A stretch of 64,000 nt of DNA from UBA6115 sp012514225 (GTDB taxonomy: Bacteria; Bacillota; Clostridia; Christensenellales; Aristaeellaceae): positions 1-64,000 of the forward strand of contig DAIOLC010000002.1 in assembly GCA_036756425.1 (NCBI GenBank), in the 5' to 3' direction. Below, in pieces: positions 60,405 to 64,000 of this stretch. How positions within the stretch are numbered: the stretch's first letter is position 1; each line of letters starts with the position of its first letter. Made by a program: the position numbers and the translations under genes. Below the pieces are notes generated by a model. It made no database searches and had not been told where the DNA came from. It was given only the letters and a program-made list of their open reading frames with translations.

Positions 60405-62042
60405 CTACTCGACGGAGAGCAGGTAAAAATACAGTTGCTGCCCGCCGCGGTGAACTTCCACGTCGCAGAAGGGGAAATCCGCGGCAATCCGCTCCCCGAG
60501 GGCCTTCGCGTCCTCCGGCTTGACCCCTTCCCCGTAATACACGGTAATCAGCCCGTCGTCGTCGGTGACGATTTCCTTCATCAGGGAAAACGACGCGTCC
60601 TCGGCGGAGCCGCCGCTGACGGTGATGCGGCCGTTGTTCAGCCCGATGACGTCCCCGGCCTTGATGCTCATGTCCTCCAGCGCCGTGTCCCGCACGGCGT
60701 AGGTCACCATGCCGGTGCGCACCTTCTGCGCGGCCTCGTCCATGCGCTTCTCGTTCTCCTCCGGGGAGACCTCCGGCTGGAAGGCGACGACCGCGGCGAT
60801 GCCCATCGCGACGTTCTTGGTGGGCAGGACGATGACGCGGTTCTCGCACAGCTCCGCCGCCTGCTGGGCCGCCAGGGTGATGTTGCCGTTGTTGGGCAGG
60901 ATAAAGACCGTTTTGGCGCGGACGCTGTCCAGGGCCTTCTTCAGGTCCTCGATGCTGGGGTTCATCGTCTGGCCGCCCTCGACGATGCTGTCCACGCCCA
61001 GGTCCTTGTAAATCTCGGAAAACCCGCTGCCCTGCGACACCGCGACGATTCCGTAGTCCTTGGCTTCCTGCGTCTTCTGCGCGTCCAGGTCACGGCGCTG
61101 CTGGAGCATGTTCTCGATTTTCAGCCCGTTGAGCTCCCCCATCATCAGGGCTTGCTGCAGGGCCTTGCCCGGGTCGTTGGTGTGCAGGTGCACCTTGATG
61201 AGCTGGCTGTCGCCGACCACGAGCACGCAGTCGCCGATCCGGCTGAACTTTCGCCGCAGCGCCGCGATGTCCGCGTCGCCGACGCCGGGCTTCATTTCCT
61301 GGATGAAAAACTCGGTGCAATAGGCGAAATGGATGTCGCCCAGCAGGTCGTGCTCGTCGACGAACTCCTGCTCCGCCGCGCTGTCGCCGCTCATGTCGAC
61401 GGACAGGTCGTCCACCTGCTCCCCGTTGACGACGGCGGCGTAGCCTGTATAAATCAGCAGCAGCCCGCGGCCGCCCGCGTCCACCACGCCCGCCTGGGTC
61501 AGGGCCGGCAGCATTTCCTGGGTGCGCTTGAGGATGCTCTCCCCGCTTTGAAGGATGACCTTGAACAGCGCCGAAAAACTGTCCGGCTCCATGTCCGCCT
61601 GCTTGATCGCGTCGTCCGCGATGACCCGCGCGACGGTCAGGATGGTGCCCTCCTTGGGCTTCATGACCGCCTTGTATGCCGTGTCTGCGCCGGCGCGCAG
61701 CGCGGCGGCGAATTCGCCGGGCGTAACAGCCTGTTTGTCCGCCAGCGCCTTGGAAAAGCCGCGGTACAGCTGGGACAGGATGACGCCGGAGTTGCCCCGC
61801 GCCCCGCGCAGGGCTCCCTTGGACAGGGCCTCGGCCATTTCGCCGATGCTCCCCGCGTCCCGGCCGTTCATTTCCTTCACGGCGGAAATCATGGTCATGG
61901 ACATATTGGTTCCCGTGTCGCCGTCCGGCACGGGGAAAACGTTCAGGGCGTTGACCGCCTCGCGGTTCTTTTCCAGAAGCGCCGCGCCCGCGATGACCAT
62001 TTCGCGCAGGGTGCTGGCGTCGATCTGACGAATATCCGGCAT
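60405..62042 (-). CDS. fakA: DAK2/DegV-type kinase domain protein (FakA-like, YloV)
   Basis: Likely fatty acid kinase ATP-binding subunit that phosphorylates fatty acids held by FakB/DegV proteins. The 545-aa length is normal. The N-terminal DhaL domain has VFPVPDGDTGTNMSMTM (Asp cluster for Mg-ATP) and GARGNSGVILSQ. A middle domain and a C-terminal DegV-like domain follow (VSQGSGFSEIYKDLGVDSIVEGGQTMNPS). Position between asp23 and recG is the standard yloU-yloV-recG order. No FakB gene is in the window. Confidence 0.92.
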   Translation of the reverse strand: MPDIRQIDASTLREMVIAGAALLEKNREAVNALNVFPVPDGDTGTNMSMTMISAVKEMNGRDAGSIGEMAEALSKGALRGARGNSGVILSQLYRGFSKALADKQAVTPGEFAAALRAGADTAYKAVMKPKEGTILTVARVIADDAIKQADMEPDSFSALFKVILQSGESILKRTQEMLPALTQAGVVDAGGRGLLLIYTGYAAVVNGEQVDDLSVDMSGDSAAEQEFVDEHDLLGDIHFAYCTEFFIQEMKPGVGDADIAALRRKFSRIGDCVLVVGDSQLIKVHLHTNDPGKALQQALMMGELNGLKIENMLQQRRDLDAQKTQEAKDYGIVAVSQGSGFSEIYKDLGVDSIVEGGQTMNPSIEDLKKALDSVRAKTVFILPNNGNITLAAQQAAELCENRVIVLPTKNVAMGIAAVVAFQPEVSPEENEKRMDEAAQKVRTGMVTYAVRDTALEDMSIKAGDVIGLNNGRITVSGGSAEDASFSLMKEIVTDDDGLITVYYGEGVKPEDAKALGERIAADFPFCDVEVHRGGQQLYFYLLSVE

Positions 62043-62067
62043 GGCTCTCCCTCCGAAACCGCGGGGC

Positions 62068-62418
62068 TCAGACGCGGATTCCCTCTACGGTGATGTTCAC
62101 GTTGCGAACCTTGACGCCGGTCATGCTCTCCAGCTTGTAGCGCACGACTTCCTTGATGGAATTGCACACCGCCGTGACGGAAATGCCGTACTCGACGACG
62201 ATGTACAGGTCGACGTCAATCATGTCCTCCACCGCGCGCAGCTGCACGCCCTTGCTGAGGTTTTCCCGCCCCAGCCATTCCACCAGGCCGTCCTTGGCGC
62301 GCTTGGAAGACATCGCGACGATGCCGTAGCACTCCAGGGTCGCGTATCCGACGACTTTGAGCATCACCTCTTCCGAGATATAGATGGTGCCGATATCGTT
62401 TTTAATCTTGAATTCCAT
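62068..62418 (-). CDS. Asp23/Gls24 family envelope stress protein (YloU-like)
   Basis: A 116-aa protein of the Asp23 family: GTIYISEEVMLKVVGYATLECYGIVAMSS and VDLYIVVEYGISVTAVCNSIKEVV match the family core. Homologues are membrane-associated and envelope-related. The ATG at 62418 has GGGAGGG 4 nt upstream. It precedes fakA by 25 nt, as in other Firmicutes. The divergent rpmB that often precedes it is not present. Confidence 0.93.
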   Translation of the reverse strand: MEFKIKNDIGTIYISEEVMLKVVGYATLECYGIVAMSSKRAKDGLVEWLGRENLSKGVQLRAVEDMIDVDLYIVVEYGISVTAVCNSIKEVVRYKLESMTGVKVRNVNITVEGIRV

Positions 62419-62468
62419 CTTGCCCTCCCATCGGACGTTTGTTTGGCGTGACAAGTATACAGGTTTTC

Positions 62469-62493
62469 AAGGCGGGACGCAACATCCCGCCTT
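62469..62493. terminator. Perfect 9-bp hairpin between L,D-transpeptidase and asp23
   Basis: AAGGCGGGA and TCCCGCCTT pair around a 7-nt loop. No clear T-run follows on the minus strand (GAAAACC), so it may be a weak terminator for the transpeptidase or a leader structure of asp23. Confidence 0.45.
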
Positions 62494-62509
62494 CCAAAGG
62501 TACCGGGTG

Positions 62510-64000
62510 TCAGAACCCGTTTTCCCTGTTCAGCTCGTCGATTTCCGCAGAGCGGACGGGCGGCTTGCAGTAGGGGCAGGGGGTCAGCTTGCGGGTGAGC
62601 TCGTCTTCCAGCTGCCCGTAGGCGGTCTCCCCCTTCAAGGGAAGGAATCGGTTCTTGATGCTGCTGCAGTTCTGGTCCAGGTGGTAGTACTTCCCGCCGT
62701 CCGGGTTGTAGAACAGCGGCAGCCCGGCGTCCGGGTACTCGTGGTAGCGGCCGTCGTCGTCCCAGACGAGCACCTTGGTGTTGACCTTGATGTTGCTCCA
62801 CAGCCAGGTCATGTTGATGCCGTCGTCGTTGTTGCGGCGCTGGACGCGGATGCAGCCGTGGCTGGCCTTCTTGCCCAGCTGCGCCTCCTGGGAGGAATAA
62901 TCCCAGTACCCCGTCGACTGGTTGACGATGTAGGGCACCTCGTGAATCAGCACGCCCGCGTTGATGCGCATGGCCATGCGGCACACCAGGTTGCCGGTGG
63001 TGAAGTCGCCCGTCCGGCTGATCATCAGGAACTCCCCGGAGGGCGTCTCGTTCCAGGGCTGCTGCCGGGTGGGGATGCCGGTGGAGATGACCAGCTCGGT
63101 AAACAGCTTGCCTTCCTTGAACACGTACATCAGCTGCTTGTGCTTGTCGATCAGGATGCCGTAGTCATCCCGTGGCGTGACGGTCTTCAGCTCGCTGGTG
63201 CGGATATAGCCGCGGATGAGCGCGTCCGTGTCCCCGTAGCCCCTGCGCGAGCGGTTGTCCGGGCCGTAGGAGGAGTTGTAGGCTTCCACCAGCGACCAGC
63301 CGTCGTCGTACTGCTCCAGCACGTGAACCCCCTGGGACTCGTAGGAGATTTCCCCCAGGATGTTCTCGCGCTTCGCGCTGTCGTCGCGGGCGGCGCGCAG
63401 TTTGTAGGTGTCCCGCTGGTCCTTGCCGAACAGCACCGTGATGGGCTGCTGCATGACCTTCCAGATTTTTTCCTCGTCCCACACGCCCACGGGCAGCTTC
63501 CAGTAGTTCTGCGCCAGTTCCCCGTCCGGGACTTCCTCGCCGGTGGGCAGGGAAAACTTCCGTGCCGGCTCCGCCTGCGCTGCTGGGGCGGCAGCTTCCG
63601 CAGTCCCCGCGTCACCGGCCGCGGGCTTTCCGTCGGCAGTTCCCGGATTTCCCGGGGTTCCGCCACTATGGTCCGGAATTTCACTTGCCGTTGGCGCCAG
63701 CACGTCCAGGGTGATGTGCTGCTGGCTGGCGGCGAAGCCCGTCTCGTCCATGAACAGCACGGACAAGGTGTGCGTCCCCGGCGGGGGCGGCTGCCCGCCC
63801 GCCAAGCCGTCCCAGTTCACCCGGGTCATGCCCGACTCGACGCCGCCGTGGTAAATCTCGTAGTGCTTGTCCGCCACGTGGAGGACGACCAGCAGGCTTC
63901 CCGCCATGTTGACCTCGGCGGTCAGACCCCAGGGCTCGCCCGGGGTCACGGCCGCGTCCTGCACCGTGAGGCGCGTAATCTGCGGGCTGACGTCCCCCAC
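62510..64000 (-). CDS. L,D-transpeptidase (YkuD), 5' end cut by the window edge
   Basis: Wall cross-linking or lipoprotein-attaching enzyme with a catalytic cysteine. At least 496 aa are visible; the start lies outside. An N-terminal beta domain (about 1-110), an Ala/Pro-rich linker (about 110-150) and an SH3-like region (about 190-280) precede the YkuD domain. That domain has the active-site motif KKASHGCIRVQ and an upstream IHEVPY histidine. A C-terminal module has H440, C445 and CPYC (C475, C478), a possible zinc site resembling YxHxxxC..PCxxC tails of other secreted proteins. Confidence 0.9.
   Translation of the reverse strand: MGDVSPQITRLTVQDAAVTPGEPWGLTAEVNMAGSLLVVLHVADKHYEIYHGGVESGMTRVNWDGLAGGQPPPPGTHTLSVLFMDETGFAASQQHITLDVLAPTASEIPDHSGGTPGNPGTADGKPAAGDAGTAEAAAPAAQAEPARKFSLPTGEEVPDGELAQNYWKLPVGVWDEEKIWKVMQQPITVLFGKDQRDTYKLRAARDDSAKRENILGEISYESQGVHVLEQYDDGWSLVEAYNSSYGPDNRSRRGYGDTDALIRGYIRTSELKTVTPRDDYGILIDKHKQLMYVFKEGKLFTELVISTGIPTRQQPWNETPSGEFLMISRTGDFTTGNLVCRMAMRINAGVLIHEVPYIVNQSTGYWDYSSQEAQLGKKASHGCIRVQRRNNDDGINMTWLWSNIKVNTKVLVWDDDGRYHEYPDAGLPLFYNPDGGKYYHLDQNCSSIKNRFLPLKGETAYGQLEDELTRKLTPCPYCKPPVRSAEIDELNRENGF

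Overview
The window reads as a chromosomal scaffold from a GC-rich anaerobic Bacillota, most likely a Clostridia member and probably a metagenome assembly. The evidence is a Gram-positive PolC replicative polymerase, an Rnf complex, LCP and VanY-type wall enzymes, a full non-mevalonate (IspG/Dxr) pathway, Shine-Dalgarno sites close to GGAGG, and dense 4-bp ATGA/GTGA gene overlaps. It contains one 100-N gap. Most of the window is core housekeeping DNA with little accessory material.

Layout. 0.4-2.3 kb: rnhA, ackA and a tRNA-Ser(GGA) on the minus strand. 2.4-5.7 kb: a plus-strand operon of DUF512 radical-SAM-like protein, der and plsY. 5.7-16.4 kb: one long minus-strand operon reading frr, a conserved-looking 66-aa ORF, uppS, cdsA, dxr, rseP, ispG, polC, pgmB-like HAD (ribosome recycling, undecaprenyl and phospholipid precursors, isoprenoids, DNA replication). 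16.5-26.2 kb: a second minus-strand operon reading a riboflavin-kinase-less FAD synthetase, a giant RnfG-like protein with seven FMN-binding repeats, rnfC, rnfD, rnfE, rnfA, rnfB, a Mn-type CDF exporter and an LCP protein. 26.4-27.6 kb: a plus-strand polytopic membrane protein. 27.6-36.0 kb: minus-strand ftsK/spoIIIE with a secreted protein, a dUTPase, an M16 peptidase, pnp and rpsO. 36.2-45.6 kb: plus-strand topoisomerase IV-like pair, DUF2232 protein, rplI, dnaB, yhaM-like nuclease and a lipoprotein. 45.6-48.8 kb: a GntR/ABC-transporter cassette bracketed by two decayed IS3-family transposase ends. 48.8-57.0 kb: a minus-strand operon reading hflX, three tandem VanY-type peptidases, yprB-like exonuclease, TPR protein, M50 protease, scpA, scpB. 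57.1-64 kb: cysteine desulfurase, recG, fakA-like, asp23-like, and an L,D-transpeptidase cut by the window edge.

The most distinctive part is the Rnf operon. The usual single-domain RnfG between RnfD and RnfE is absent. In its place a membrane-anchored protein with seven predicted FMN attachment sites heads the operon, directly behind a stand-alone FAD synthetase. FAD is the donor used by ApbE to flavinylate such sites, so the locus looks built for an extended extracytosolic flavin chain (inference). Three of the seven repeats are almost identical at DNA level and so were amplified recently. The second notable item is HflX with an intact JAMM metalloprotease motif in its N-terminal extension. 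The N gap in polC is an unmerged assembly overlap: both flanks carry the same 55 bases, and merging them restores a full-length in-frame PolC.
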